Below are positions 13,893 to 26,104 of a stretch of 64,000 nt of DNA, one piece after another; within the stretch, counting starts at the first letter, position 1, and every line of letters starts with the position of its first letter. A program made the position numbers and the translations under genes. The stretch lies in the NCBI GenBank assembly GCA_963758025.1, contig CAVWUA010000006.1:496001-560000 (forward strand), given 5' to 3'. The DNA comes from CAVWUA01 sp963758025. Lineage in GTDB: Bacteria > Planctomycetota > Planctomycetia > Isosphaerales > Isosphaeraceae. The notes under the pieces were generated by a model. It had not been told where the DNA came from. It searched no databases and saw only the letters and a list, made by a program, of their open reading frames with translations.

Positions 13893-14374
13893 TGTCAGGG
13901 ACTCCAGGAATCGAAAGCCGTGTTCTCTCGACTTCGACCGATGGATGGGTAGCCAACCGCGTCATGAGGTGGCTCGTGAGTGAAGAGACACTCACCTTTT
14001 CTTGTCATTGCGGCACGCCAGCATCGGCGTGTCCTGCGGACGGGCGTTCCCTCCAAGAGAGCGCGGTCCGTGCGACGTCACAGCCCCTGGATGACCGGCG
14101 ATCCCCGGCCTTCCCGGTTTCGATAAAGGTTGGGCACCACCCCACGATCGTTTTAACGAAACGGTAACGCGCGGTGCCTGCCAAGAGTTTGACTCGGCGG
14201 CGATTCGAAAGATTGGGATGATACCCCTGAGTCACAAACACCCGTTCTTGACGTACGGGACGTTCAGCATAAGCATGTCCCTACGGAACGGGCAAGAAAA
14301 TTTCCCAAATTCTGACAATTCCATGATTACGAATTATTAATCTTTAAAATGGCGTAATCTGGTCTGATTACTTT
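13893..14374. other. Intergenic region upstream of the giant gene
   Basis: This 480-bp stretch holds no convincing gene. Its last 90 bases (about 14285-14374) are markedly AT-rich. A small hairpin, GTAATC (14354-14359) with GATTAC (14366-14371), is followed by TTTTT on the plus strand and lies just past the stop of the minus-strand glycosyltransferase. The promoter of the giant gene should lie here; I could not define its boxes. Confidence 0.5.
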
Positions 14375-15270
14375 TTATTCAAGAGGTTCCGGGGCCTCGG
14401 CCGGTGATGGGCCGGACCAGCGAAGCTGGCGGATGAAGCGGGTGCCGTGGTGCTCGATCTCCAGGAACGCGGCGTTCTCCGGCGCGGGCTTGTAGATCTG
14501 AAAGGCGCGGAGGATGCCGAGAGTCGCGGCGCTTTCGAGCGGCCCGATGAAGCCGGTGTCGCGGTCGAGAAAGTCGGGCCGATCGGCCCAGGCGTCCATC
14601 TGCCGGGCGTTCAGGAAGAAGCAGCCGGAGTGCGGGTTCGCGGCCCGCTCGAAGCGGACCGCCGCGTCGAGGATCGTGCTGTGCAGGGTGAGGACCGCGC
14701 CGGTTCCTGAAACGGGCGGATCACCGACGCGTCGATCGGCCCGTCGAGATACGCCTTGCGCCAGGCCCCGGCGGGCCACCTCGTAACGGTTCGGCTGGAG
14801 GAGAAACGCATCCCCCAGCTTGCGGCTGAACCACGCGAGCTTGAGGAAGAACCAGGGGTCGCGGACGATCAGGTCGTCTTCGAGATAGCCATAGTAGTCA
14901 TAATGGCCCCGCCTTGCGCCGAGCACCGCCTGACATTCGAAGCCGAGCAAGGAGGGTTCGGCGTCGGTCGGATAATGCGTGAATGTCACGGGATCGACCG
15001 AGAGGTGCTCCAGCGCGTGCTGATCGCCGGTCGTGCAGACGACCACATCCACCCGTCCGGCGGTCTGGGTGTTGGCCGGGCCGAAGGAGTGGTTCCGCGG
15101 CTCGATCAGGAATTGCGCGTCGCCAAAGAGCTGGTGCAGGGCGGCGATGCCCGCCGAGAGCCCCTCGGCCCGCTCCGCGAGATCCGCCGCGCCGAGCCGT
15201 ACCGTTCCGTCCGCGCCGCCTCGCGGTCGGTCCGGTCGAGGTAGTGGGCCACGGTCACGAGCAGTCGCAT
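14375..15270 (-). CDS. Glycosyltransferase-like protein (frameshifted)
   Basis: Joining frames gives about 298 residues starting MRLLVTVAHYLDRTDREAA at the ATG at 15270. The central GYLEDDLIVRDPWFF resembles the acidic DxD-type metal and sugar-nucleotide site of GT-A glycosyltransferases, followed by a conserved-looking LLQPNRYEV. No signal peptide is seen, so it is probably cytoplasmic. The frame changes near 15205 and twice between 14710 and 14770; the last two compensate each other, which points to base-call errors. The acceptor sugar and family number cannot be assigned. It lies 255 bp downstream of the Ser/Thr kinase in the same direction. Confidence 0.6.
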
Positions 15271-15373
15271 CGTTGGAGTGGGTCCGGGGGGAATCCGGTG
15301 GTTTTGAGCGAGGCGTTCCTCATGGCTCCGGGATCATGACGCTGAAATCTCGTCACTCGGCTCCGGGATCATG

Positions 15374-15420
15374 TCTCTGGAATCTGATCTCTGGAATCTG
15401 GCCTCTGGAATCTGGGATCT
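15374..15420. repeat. Short tandem repeat, CTCTGGAATCTG type
   Basis: Three to four imperfect copies of a 14-16 bp unit based on CTCTGGAATCTG lie in the gap between the glycosyltransferase and the kinase. Two copies of GGCTCCGGGATCATG occur just before it (about 15323 and 15358). Noncoding; no function is evident. Confidence 0.7.
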
Positions 15421-15525
15421 CGGGGTTCTGCCTTTCGCCCCGTTGGAAGAAATCCAGATCAGATCCTTCAAGGAGCATCGAACGTCTCTCGGTGCAAACG
15501 GCGTCACGCCGACAATCTTCATCCC

Positions 15526-18856
<3,331 letters not shown>

Positions 18857-19067
18857 GCGGGGCCTCCTCAGGATTCCTGAAGGATGCCGGAGGGGGTACG
18901 TCTTGCCTGTCGAGGCGCGCGGCCAGACACAAGCGATATTGTGGCGTGATGATGCCAGGTCTTCCAGAAAAAAAGTGACGATTGGGCGATTTATCGCAAG
19001 GATGCGTGTTTGGTTGTTCCGTGGGGTTCCCGGCGTCAATCTGCCCGTGTCGAGTGGGGGGCGGTCG

Positions 19068-19076
19068 TGCTATACT
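19068..19076 (+). promoter_or_regulatory. Extended -10 promoter of the toxin-antitoxin operon
   Basis: TGCTATACT matches an extended -10 element (TGn-TATAAT type), 38 bp before the antitoxin ATG. No good -35 box is visible. It is one of few such AT-rich hexamers in this GC-rich stretch. Confidence 0.45.
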
Positions 19077-19113
19077 GGCGGTTCTTGGCAAGGTTGGGTG
19101 GGAGGTCCGAGAG

Positions 19114-19374
19114 ATGAGCATCATCGTGGAGGCGACGTACGAGGGGGGCGTATTCAAGCCGAAACGTCCGCCGAACCTGAGCGAAGGGGCCGAGGTCCGT
19201 CTCGAAATCGTGCCGGTTGCGCCGGCGCCGGCGGAACCGGACGGGGACGAGCCGTTCGTCGATCCGCTGGCGGGGTTGATCGGGATTTGCAAGAGCGGGC
19301 CGGAGATCAGTCTCGCCGCGCGGCATGATGAGATCCTTTACAATTTGCGGCCGGACGAGCCCGATGCGTCATGA
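19114..19374 (+). CDS. AF2212/DUF104-like antitoxin
   Basis: Eighty-six residues beginning MSIIVEATYEGGVFKP, the hallmark of the short AF2212-like (DUF104) antitoxin family, which opens (I/V)xAxYExGVxxP and has a small beta-barrel that neutralises PIN toxins. The C-terminal half, rich in Pro, Glu and Asp, would be the toxin-binding segment. The stop overlaps the next ATG by four bases (ATGA at 19371-19374), so the pair is translationally coupled. A VapBC-like type II system is inferred, with probable autoregulation from the promoter just upstream. Confidence 0.8.
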   Translation: MSIIVEATYEGGVFKPKRPPNLSEGAEVRLEIVPVAPAPAEPDGDEPFVDPLAGLIGICKSGPEISLAARHDEILYNLRPDEPDAS

Positions 19375-19790
19375 TTTTCGTGGACACCTGGGCCTGGCTG
19401 GCTCTTGCCTATAAAAAGGACCCATTTCACGAGATCGCCGTGCGTCAGCATGACCACTTCGCGAGACAAAGACGACATTATGTGACGACCGATCATGTGC
19501 TCGCGGAAACCCTGAGCGCGTTATTCGGCGTGCTTTTTTACGACGAGGCGAAACGGTTCGTGGATGGGCTTTTTCAAGCGTTTGAGCAAGGCATCTATAC
19601 CCTCGTCTTCGTGAGCCCCGAACAATTTTTCAAGGCGTGGGAACTTCGGCAAAAATATTCCGATAAACCGCGCATCTCCTTCGTGGACCTGACCTCGATG
19701 GCCGTCATGCGGGATAGGGGCATCAACGACGTCTTCACCGGCGATGCCCATTTTCTGAAAGTCGGGATGGGTTTTCGGCTCTTTCCTTGA
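19371..19790 (+). CDS. PIN-domain RNase toxin (VapC-like)
   Basis: 139 residues. MIFVDTWAWLAL gives the first acidic residue of a PIN nuclease, DHVLAETLSALF the conserved glutamate, and a C-terminal FTGDAHFLKVG the last aspartate cluster typical of PIN toxins. PIN toxins cleave tRNA or other RNA in a metal-dependent manner. The AT content is higher than in hisS next door, consistent with a mobile module. It follows its antitoxin with a 4-bp overlap, and hisS starts 91 bp downstream. Confidence 0.85.
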   Translation: MIFVDTWAWLALAYKKDPFHEIAVRQHDHFARQRRHYVTTDHVLAETLSALFGVLFYDEAKRFVDGLFQAFEQGIYTLVFVSPEQFFKAWELRQKYSDKPRISFVDLTSMAVMRDRGINDVFTGDAHFLKVGMGFRLFP

Positions 19791-19881
19791 CGTTGACGGC
19801 TCTTGATCAGGCCCCCGCGCATTCTTTTGCCCGTTTTGAGATAATTGACCGACCGAAGTTCAGTGGAAGGAAGAGACAGCG

Positions 19882-21237
19882 ATGATCGACCCCCGCGTGG
19901 CCAGTGGGCTGCGGGACTTGCCCCCCTCGGTGACGATTCCTCGCGAGCGGATGCTCCGGAAATTCCGCGAGACGTTCGCCTCGTTCGGCTTCGCGCCGAT
20001 CGAGACGCCGCACATCGAGCGCATGGAGGTCCTCACGGGCAAGGGGGCCGGGTCCGACGAGGTCTTGCGGCAGATCTTCGAGGTGACGAACAAGGGGGGG
20101 ACGCCCGGCGAGCTGGCCCTGCGGTTCGACCTGACGGTCCCCCTGGCGCGGTTCGTGGCGAGGCACGTCGATGAGCTGGGGGTGCCGTTCAAGCGCTACG
20201 CGATCGGCTCCGTCTTCCGCGGCGAGCGACCCGCCAAGGGGCGGTTCCGCGAGTTCACCCAGTGCGACTTCGACACCGTCGGCACCGAAAGCCCGATCGC
20301 CGACGCCGAGACGGCCCAGGTCATCCACGAGGCGCTCTCCGCCGCCGGCGTGCCCGATTTCACGATCGCGCTGAATAACCGCAAGGTACTGGACGGGTTG
20401 CTGGAGACCTTCGGCGTCGCCGAGAAGACCGGCGCCGTGCTCCGCTCGCTCGACAAGCTGGCGAAGATCGGCCGCGAGGGGGTGCTCAAGGAATTGACCT
20501 CCACTCCCGACGACGGCGAGCCGACCTTGACCGACGACCAGGGGCGCCGGCTGCTCGATTTCGTCGCCCAGGGCAAGGGGGGGAACGAGACCCTGGCCTT
20601 CGCCTCGAAGGAGCTGGAAGGGCACCCCGCCGCCGCGGAGGGGATCGCCAACCTCCGCGCGGTCCTCGACCTGCTCGACGCCGCGGGGGTTCCCCGGGAC
20701 CGCCTGACGATCGACCTGGGGCTGGCGCGCGGGCTGGATTACTACACCGGCGCGGTCTTCGAGACGACCGTCAAGGGCTGGGAGCGGTTCGGCAGCATCG
20801 CCTCGGGGGGACGTTACGACAACCTGGCGAGCCTCTTCACCAGCCGCCGTCTGCCCGGCGTCGGCGCGTCGATCGGGCTGGACCGGCTGCTCGCCCTGAT
20901 GGACGAGGCGGGGTGGCTCAATGCCGCCTCGACGACCGTTCCCGTGCTCGTCGCCAATTTCCCCGGCGGCGATCCGCCCACGTTCGTCCGCCTGGCGACC
21001 CGGCTCCGACAGGCCGGCATCGGCGCGGAGGTGTACCCGGACGCGATCCAGGTCGGCAAGCAACTGGGCTATGGGTCGTCGCGCGGGCACAAGCTCGCCG
21101 TGATCGTCGGGCCGGATGAACTCGGCAAGCAGGTTTTCAACCTCCGCGACCTCGCCACCCGGAAGGAAGAGAAGGCGATCCCCTGGAGTGAGCTGGAATC
21201 GACGGTCCGGCGGACCTTGGAGAAACCGGGATCTTGA
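19882..21237 (+). CDS. hisS: Histidine-tRNA ligase
   Basis: 451 residues, intact. It charges tRNA-His with histidine. Class II motif 2 is seen as FRGERPAKGRFREFTQCD, the histidine-specific loop as RGLDYYTGAVFE, and motif 3 as GASIGLDRLLAL. A C-terminal anticodon-binding domain (from about residue 350: VPVLVANF, then YPDAIQVGKQLGYG) follows. The start at 19882 is preceded by GGAAGGA. The paralogue hisZ follows in the same direction after 108 bp. Confidence 0.95.
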   Translation: MIDPRVASGLRDLPPSVTIPRERMLRKFRETFASFGFAPIETPHIERMEVLTGKGAGSDEVLRQIFEVTNKGGTPGELALRFDLTVPLARFVARHVDELGVPFKRYAIGSVFRGERPAKGRFREFTQCDFDTVGTESPIADAETAQVIHEALSAAGVPDFTIALNNRKVLDGLLETFGVAEKTGAVLRSLDKLAKIGREGVLKELTSTPDDGEPTLTDDQGRRLLDFVAQGKGGNETLAFASKELEGHPAAAEGIANLRAVLDLLDAAGVPRDRLTIDLGLARGLDYYTGAVFETTVKGWERFGSIASGGRYDNLASLFTSRRLPGVGASIGLDRLLALMDEAGWLNAASTTVPVLVANFPGGDPPTFVRLATRLRQAGIGAEVYPDAIQVGKQLGYGSSRGHKLAVIVGPDELGKQVFNLRDLATRKEEKAIPWSELESTVRRTLEKPGS

Positions 21238-21345
21238 ATCGAATCGAAGAGCCTCTCGCGAAGGCGCGGAAGGTCGCGAAGGAAATTCAGTGAGAGTCGC
21301 TGGTGGTGTCGGTCGCGGTGAGAGGTCTATTCCAAGAATCATTCC

Positions 21346-22828
21346 ATGAATTCCACTACATCCGATTCCCAGACGACGGAGCGGCCGATTTCTCAGGTGC
21401 GGGGGACGCGCGACTGGCTGCCGGGGGATTTTGACCGGCTCCGGCGTCTGGAAGACGTTTTGCTCGGCGCGGTTCCGCCGCGCGGGGTACGATCCGGTCC
21501 GCACGCCGATCCTCGAACTGACCGAGCTGCACGAGCGCAAGAGCGGCGCGGGGATCGTGGCGAAGCTGTACGGGATCGAGGGGGGGCCGGCGAACCCGCT
21601 CTGCCTGCGCCCGGAGCTGACCGCCAGCATCGTGCGGGCCTATACCGCCGCCGACGAGCCTCCGCCCTTGCCCTGGCGCGTGAGCATGTCGGGAACCGTT
21701 TTTCGACATGAGCCGAACCCGCGCGATCATCACCTGCGCGAGTTCCAGCAGGTCGGCGTGGAACTGCTCGGCGCGGGGGGGCCGCTGGCCGATTCCGAGG
21801 TCATCGCCCTGGCCGATGCCGCCTTGCGGGATACGGGGATCGCCGATGCCACCGTGCGGGTCGGCCACGTCGGCCTGATCCTCGAAATGCTCGATCGTTC
21901 GGGCCTGCCGCCCGCCCCGCCGCGGCCCTGGTCGAGATGCTCAGCGAGGCCGCCGCCGAGGGGCGGAACGTCCGGGCGCTCGAACAGGCCCTGGTGCAAC
22001 TCGACGGCTGGCTCCACACCGGAGACGAGGCCGAGGACGTCCTGCCGGCCGTCGGTCAGGCGGACGACTCGGGCGTCGATCGCCTGTTCCGTCACCTCGT
22101 TCCAGACGTCACCGGTCGCCGTTCCGGCCACGAGATCATCGGCCGTCTCCGCCGGAAGTGGGACCTGAGCCACTCGCTGCAAGGTGTTCTCGACCGCGTC
22201 CGTGAGCGCGTTCACGAGCTGGCCGACCTGCAGCGGATCGGCGGCCGAGGTGCTTGACCGCCTCGCCCGCGACTTCGAGACGCTCGCCCCCGAATCGGTC
22301 GCCGAGCTTCGGGACCTGGTCACGATGCTCGGGCATTACGGCATCCCGGCCGATCGCATCGAGATCGACCTGGGGTTCGGCCGGGGGATCGGGTTCTATT
22401 CGCAGATGATTTTCGAGCTGGTCGTGCGCACGCCGGACGGCCCGGTCGAGGTCTGCGGCGGCGGGCGTTACGACGGCCTGGCCCGCGTTCTCGGGAGCGA
22501 CCGCGACGACCGCGGCGTCGGCTTCGCCTTCGGCCTGGAGCGGCTGCTCGCGGTGCTCGACGCCCGGGGTTCGGAACCAGCGCCGGAGGAGGTTCACCCG
22601 GAGGGTGCCGTGGTGGTCGTGACCGCGCCAGGGTTGACCTCGTCCGCCATCGCCCTGGTCCAATCGCGTCGAGAGAACGGCTGGCGAACCCTGCTGCTTT
22701 TGGAGACCTCGCTTGCGCGGGCGAAGGCGTATGCGAGGGAAATGCGACTGGCGAAGGTATTGATGGTTAATCATGAATTGGAGCATCCCGAATCGTTTGA
22801 AGAACATCGAGTTGATGAATCATTATGA
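21346..22828 (+). CDS. hisZ: HisZ, ATP phosphoribosyltransferase regulatory subunit (frameshifted)
   Basis: This is a HisRS-like protein of about 490 residues when frames are joined (changes near 21467, 21930 and 22245). It opens QVRGTRDWLPGDFDRLRRLE, has a motif-2-like segment VFRHEPNPRDHHLREFQQVG, and near the C-terminus GFGRGIGFYSQMIFEL in place of the HisRS RGLDYYTG loop. That substitution, and the lack of a clear anticodon-binding domain, distinguish HisZ from HisS. HisZ binds short-form HisG in the first step of histidine synthesis; hisG lies 2.2 kb downstream, separated by an insertion sequence and repeats. Confidence 0.8.
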
Positions 22829-22908
22829 TGTGATACTGTGTAAGGTTGATAAGTTTCGGTGCGAAATGAAATTGAGTCGCGATTTAGGCGACGTCTCGGC
22901 CATCCCCT

Positions 22909-23015
22909 CTTTCTCTCTCCTCTGGTAAAAGGGAGCCGGAGGGGGTTTCGGGAATAACCACCGAACCTCGCACGAGAACCGAGCCAGAACCCCCCTCAAT
23001 CCCCCCTTGGTAAGG
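22909..23015. repeat. Dispersed repeat A, left part, interrupted by an IS
   Basis: The sequence has GAGCCGGAGGGGGTTTCGGG, then after a spacer GAACCCCCCTCAATCC and CCCCCCTTGGTAAGG, the same ordered blocks as at 24681-24797 and 53129-53225. The IS begins exactly after TTGGTAAGG (23007-23015). The AT-rich stretch before it (22829-22870) shows no gene. Confidence 0.75.
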
Positions 23016-24495
23016 CTGAGTATTACCCACAACTTTCCCATCACTCCGCCAGTCGTTATCTTGAGCAAGATCGGCTCTTCGGGATATTCCTTCCAACGCA
23101 CACCCCAACGGCTCTTCTCATGGAATCGCATGCCCTCTGGGCCGCTCAGCTGGCCACGGCGACGGACTTGCCCGATGCACGACTGACGGGGCGGCTCGCG
23201 GCGATCCTTCAGACGACGGCCGAACATCCCGCGGCGTCGATCCCCCAGGCCACCGGCCAGGCCAGTCAAGCCAAGGCCGCCTATCGCTTCTATGCCAACG
23301 ACCGCGTCACCACCACCGCCTTGCACCAGGGGGTCGCACGCGACACGGCGCGACGCGGCCTCGATCTGGACGTCGTGCTGGTGGTGCAAGATACCACCTC
23401 GCTCAATCTCACCGGCTTACGCTCCGTCACCGAACTCGGCCCGATCGACTCCGGCCGCTGGGCCGAGGGCTCTTCCCGCACACGGCGATGGCGGTGACGG
23501 GCACGGGGCAGGTCCTCGGGATCCTGGATCAGCAATGCTGGACGCGGCCCCAGCCCGGCCAACCGGGGCCCGAGGAGAAAGAGAGTGCCAAGTGGCTCCA
23601 CGGCCTCGACGCGGCCCGCGCCGCGCTGCACGAGACGGCCGGCCCGCGGCCGGTCCCCCGCCTGATCCATGTGATGGATCGGGAGGCCGATGCCTACGAG
23701 GTGATGATGGCGGTGGTCGATGCCGGCGACAGCGCGGTCATCCGCTGTGCCCAGAACCGCCGCATCGACGACCCGCTGGGCACGGCTCATCAGGCGGTGC
23801 GTCGCCAGCCGGTGTTGGGTTGCACCACGGTGCCAGTGGGACGCTCGGCGGCGGGGCCCCCGCCCGCCTGGCCACCGTCGCCCTGCGGTCGATGGCCGTC
23901 GACCTGGTGCCGGACTGGGAGAAATATCCCCACGCCTGGCCGATGCGTTGGAACCTGGTGGAGCTCGTCGAGCCCGATCCCCCGCCGGGGGCCGAACCGG
24001 TGCATTGGTATCTCTGGACGCGGAGCCGGCGGCCACGGCGGCCGAGGTGCTGGAGGTCGTGCGGAAGTACACCTGCCGGTGGCCGATCGAGGAGATGCAC
24101 CTGGTGCTCAAGAGCGGCTGCCAGGCCGAGGCGTTGCGATTGGAGACGTGGGACCGTTTGGAGAAAGCTGTGACCCTACAGAGCGCGGTGGCGGCCCGGA
24201 TCGTGGCCTTGCGTGACCGGGCGCGGCAGGCCCCCGAGGCCCCGGCCTTGGAGTTGTTGGATGAGGAGGAGGCCGAGGCGTTGGCCTGTCACTTCGGCGG
24301 CGGGATGGCATCGTCGGCGCTGACGATTGGCCAGGCGGTCTTGTGGATCGGTCGGCTCGGTGGCCACCTCAATCGGACGGGAGACGGGATGCCGGGTGTT
24401 CGGACCTTGTGGCGTGGGCTTCATGACCTGTCCTTACTCACAGCCGGCTTCCGAGCCGCGAAACGCCTACGGGAATAGTTGTGGGTAATGATCAG
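23016..24495 (+). mobile_element. Tn5/IS4-like insertion sequence, 1,480 bp
   Basis: Terminal inverted repeats of 19 bp match at 17 positions: CTGAGTATTACCCACAACT (23016-23034) and the complement of 24477-24495 (CTGATCATTACCCACAACT). They resemble Tn5/IS50 ends, which start CTGACTCTTATACACAAGT. Flanks are TTGGTAAGG on the left and TTGCAAGGG on the right, a plausible decayed 9-bp target duplication as expected for this group. The element sits inside dispersed repeat A and carries one transposase gene. Confidence 0.85.
23120..24478 (+). CDS. IS4-family (Tn5-like) transposase (frameshifted)
   Basis: The joined product is about 450 residues. An N-terminal WAAQLATATDLPDARLTGRL and AAYRFYAND segment is typical of Tn5-like transposases. 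DDE-region motifs are LVVQDTTSLN (first Asp), VMDREADAYEVM (second Asp) and YTCRWPIEEMHLVLKSG (YREK-like signature with the catalytic Glu). Frame changes near 23490, 23855 and 24020 may be sequencing errors, in line with other genes here, or real decay; the decayed target duplication favours some age. It ends 17 bp before the right end of the element. Confidence 0.85.
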
Positions 24496-24498
24496 TTG

Positions 24499-24695
24499 CA
24501 AGGGGGGAAGATAGGAAGGCCGCCAGGAAGGGGTAGAGCGTGCCCCTCTCCCTCTCCCCTTGGTAAGGGGAAGATAGGAAGGCCGCCAGGAAGGGGTAGA
24601 GCGTGCCCCTCTCCCTCTCCCCTTGGTAAGGGGGGAAGATAGGAAGGCCGCCAGGAAGGGGAGGAGCGTGCCCGCTTGCTCTCCCCCTTGATAAG
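24499..24695. repeat. Three tandem copies of a 63-65 bp unit
   Basis: AAGATAGGAAGGCCGCCAGG begins at 24508, 24571 and 24636. Each unit continues AAGGGGTAGAGCGTGCCC and ends in CTCCCCTTGGTAAGGGG. The unit is a sub-block of dispersed repeat A: the complement of its core is recognisable at 53160-53205. No coding sense. Confidence 0.9.
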
Positions 24696-24797
24696 GGGGA
24701 GCTGGAGGGGGTTCCGGGAAGTTCAAAAATGACCAATCTCGACCACCGATTCTCAGACCAGGGAACCCCCCTCAATCCCTCCTTGGAAAAGGGGGGA
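24681..24797. repeat. Dispersed repeat A, full copy with inverted ends
   Basis: The left block CCCCCTTGATAAGGGGGAGC continues CTGGAGGGGGTTC. The right block GAACCCCCCTCAATCC then CCTTGGAAAAGGGGG (24762-24797) is its approximate inverted complement. The whole looks like a small palindromic, MITE-like element. It is noncoding and shared with 22909-23015 and 53129-53225. Confidence 0.75.
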
Positions 24798-25006
24798 AGG
24801 GATGAGAGTTGATCGCGTACGCTGTGACGAACTGCGGCCATTGGCCCTCAATCCCCACTTGGTCAGGGCCGTTCCGCCCCGCCGGGAACAAGAGGCGGCC
24901 CCATCCTCGCCCTATGTCGTTATCGTCTGTGTGAACGGATCTTAATTATTAAGCATTTCAATCCCTGTCAGGGACCATTCCTCGGGCCGAGGTCACGAGA
25001 GAGACC
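24798..25006. other. Intergenic region upstream of hisG
   Basis: Noncoding. An AT-rich patch (ATCTTAATTATTAAGCATTT, about 24940-24959) lies about 50 bp before the hisG start and could hold its promoter. No histidine leader peptide was recognised. Confidence 0.4.
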
Positions 25007-26056
25007 ATGAGCAGCAGTTCCGCCATCGACCCGATCCGCCTGGCCCTGCCGTCGAAGGGCCACCTGTACGAGGGGATCGTCGAGATTCTCAAGACGGCCG
25101 GTTACAAGGTCCGGCGCGCGAGCGACCGGCAATATGAGGCGACGATCGCCGGGCACCCGCGGTTCCACGTCGTCTTCATGCGGCCGACGGACATCGTCGA
25201 CGCAGGTTCAGGAAGGCCGGTGCCATCTGGGTGTCACCGGCATGGATGTCTATGCCGAGCACGCGCCCGAGGCCGAGAACACGAGCGTCGTGATCCCCGA
25301 CCTCGGCTACGGCGGCTGCCGCCTGGTCGTCGCCGTGCCCGAGAGCTGGATCGACGTGACCCACATCATCGACCTGGTGGACCTGACCAGCGAGTTCAAG
25401 GCCGCCGGCAAGACGTTCCGCGTCTCGACGAAGTATCCGACCCTCACCCAGGCGTATTTTCGCAAGTGGGGCATCTACTTCTATCAGATCATCCCCTCGG
25501 AAGGGGCCTTGGAGCTGCACCCGAGCCTGGGCATCGCCGACATCATCGTCGATCTGACCAGCTCCGGCGCGACCCTGAAGGACAACCGCCTGCGGGAGAT
25601 CCAGGAAGGGACCGTGCAGGAGTCGGCCTCCTGCCTGATCGGCCACACCCCCACGCTCCAGTCGCTGGTCGCCGAGGGGGTCGGCGGCCCGCTGGCCGTT
25701 TTGCTCGACGCGATCGACGGCGTGCGGGCATCCGAGGGCTGGCTGCACCTGGAGGTGGTCGGCGGTCCCGAAGGGGGCCCACACGCGGCGGCGGTCGCGG
25801 CGTACCTGAAAGAGCAGGGGGGGCAGCACTCTCGCGCGGGGAGGTCTGGGACGATCGCGGCCAGCCCGGCTGGCGGGTCACGGCCCTGATCGCCGCGAAG
25901 CGCCTGGCGGCCTGCCAGCGCCACCTGTTCGACCTCGGCGCCCGGCGGATCGTCGGCCTGCCCGCCCGGTTCCTCTTCAATCGCGACGGTCACTCGACGT
26001 TCGACCAGCTCCGCGACCACCTCGCGGAGGCGCAACGAAAACGGCCGACGTCCTGA
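25007..26056 (+). CDS. hisG: ATP phosphoribosyltransferase HisG (frameshifted)
   Basis: It catalyses the first step of histidine synthesis (PRPP + ATP). About 345 residues when joined (changes near 25205 and 25820). Seen are LALPSKGHLYEGIVEIL, LGVTGMDVYAEHAPEAEN, the IADIIVDLTSSGATLKDN phosphate-binding region and QESASCLIG. The C-terminal PGWRVTALIAAKRLAACQ, then LGARRIVGLPARFLF, resembles the ACT-like regulatory domain of long-form HisG, although HisZ, the partner of short-form HisG, is encoded upstream. The start ATG follows GAGAGAG. Confidence 0.9.
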   Translation: MSSSSAIDPIRLALPSKGHLYEGIVEILKTAGYKVRRASDRQYEATIAGHPRFHVVFMRPTDIVDAGSGRPVPSGCHRHGCLCRARARGREHERRDPRPRLRRLPPGRRRARELDRRDPHHRPGGPDQRVQGRRQDVPRLDEVSDPHPGVFSQVGHLLLSDHPLGRGLGAAPEPGHRRHHRRSDQLRRDPEGQPPAGDPGRDRAGVGLLPDRPHPHAPVAGRRGGRRPAGRFARRDRRRAGIRGLAAPGGGRRSRRGPTRGGGRGVPERAGGAALSRGEVWDDRGQPGWRVTALIAAKRLAACQRHLFDLGARRIVGLPARFLFNRDGHSTFDQLRDHLAEAQRKRPTS

Positions 26057-26073
26057 AGAGGACGCCGGCCGTT
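26040..26073. terminator. Hairpin between convergent hisG and secreted-protein genes
   Basis: AACGGCCG (26040-26047) pairs with CGGCCGTT (26066-26073), and the inner CGTCCT with AGGACG around a GAAG loop. The stem overlaps the hisG stop. There is no T-run, so it is either a weak bidirectional terminator or an RNA 3' end protector. Confidence 0.55.
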
Positions 26074-26104
26074 CGATTCATGACGTTAACGATCCCTTTG
26101 GCGA

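Noticed and set aside
21346..22828. Second histidyl-tRNA synthetase
   Set aside because: The histidine-binding RGLDYYTG loop is replaced by RGIGFYSQ and no anticodon-binding domain was clear, so HisZ is the better call.
24930..24985. GCATTTCAATCCCTGTCAGG looks like part of a CRISPR repeat
   Set aside because: Only one copy with no second repeat, spacer or cas gene; it is the upstream region of hisG.
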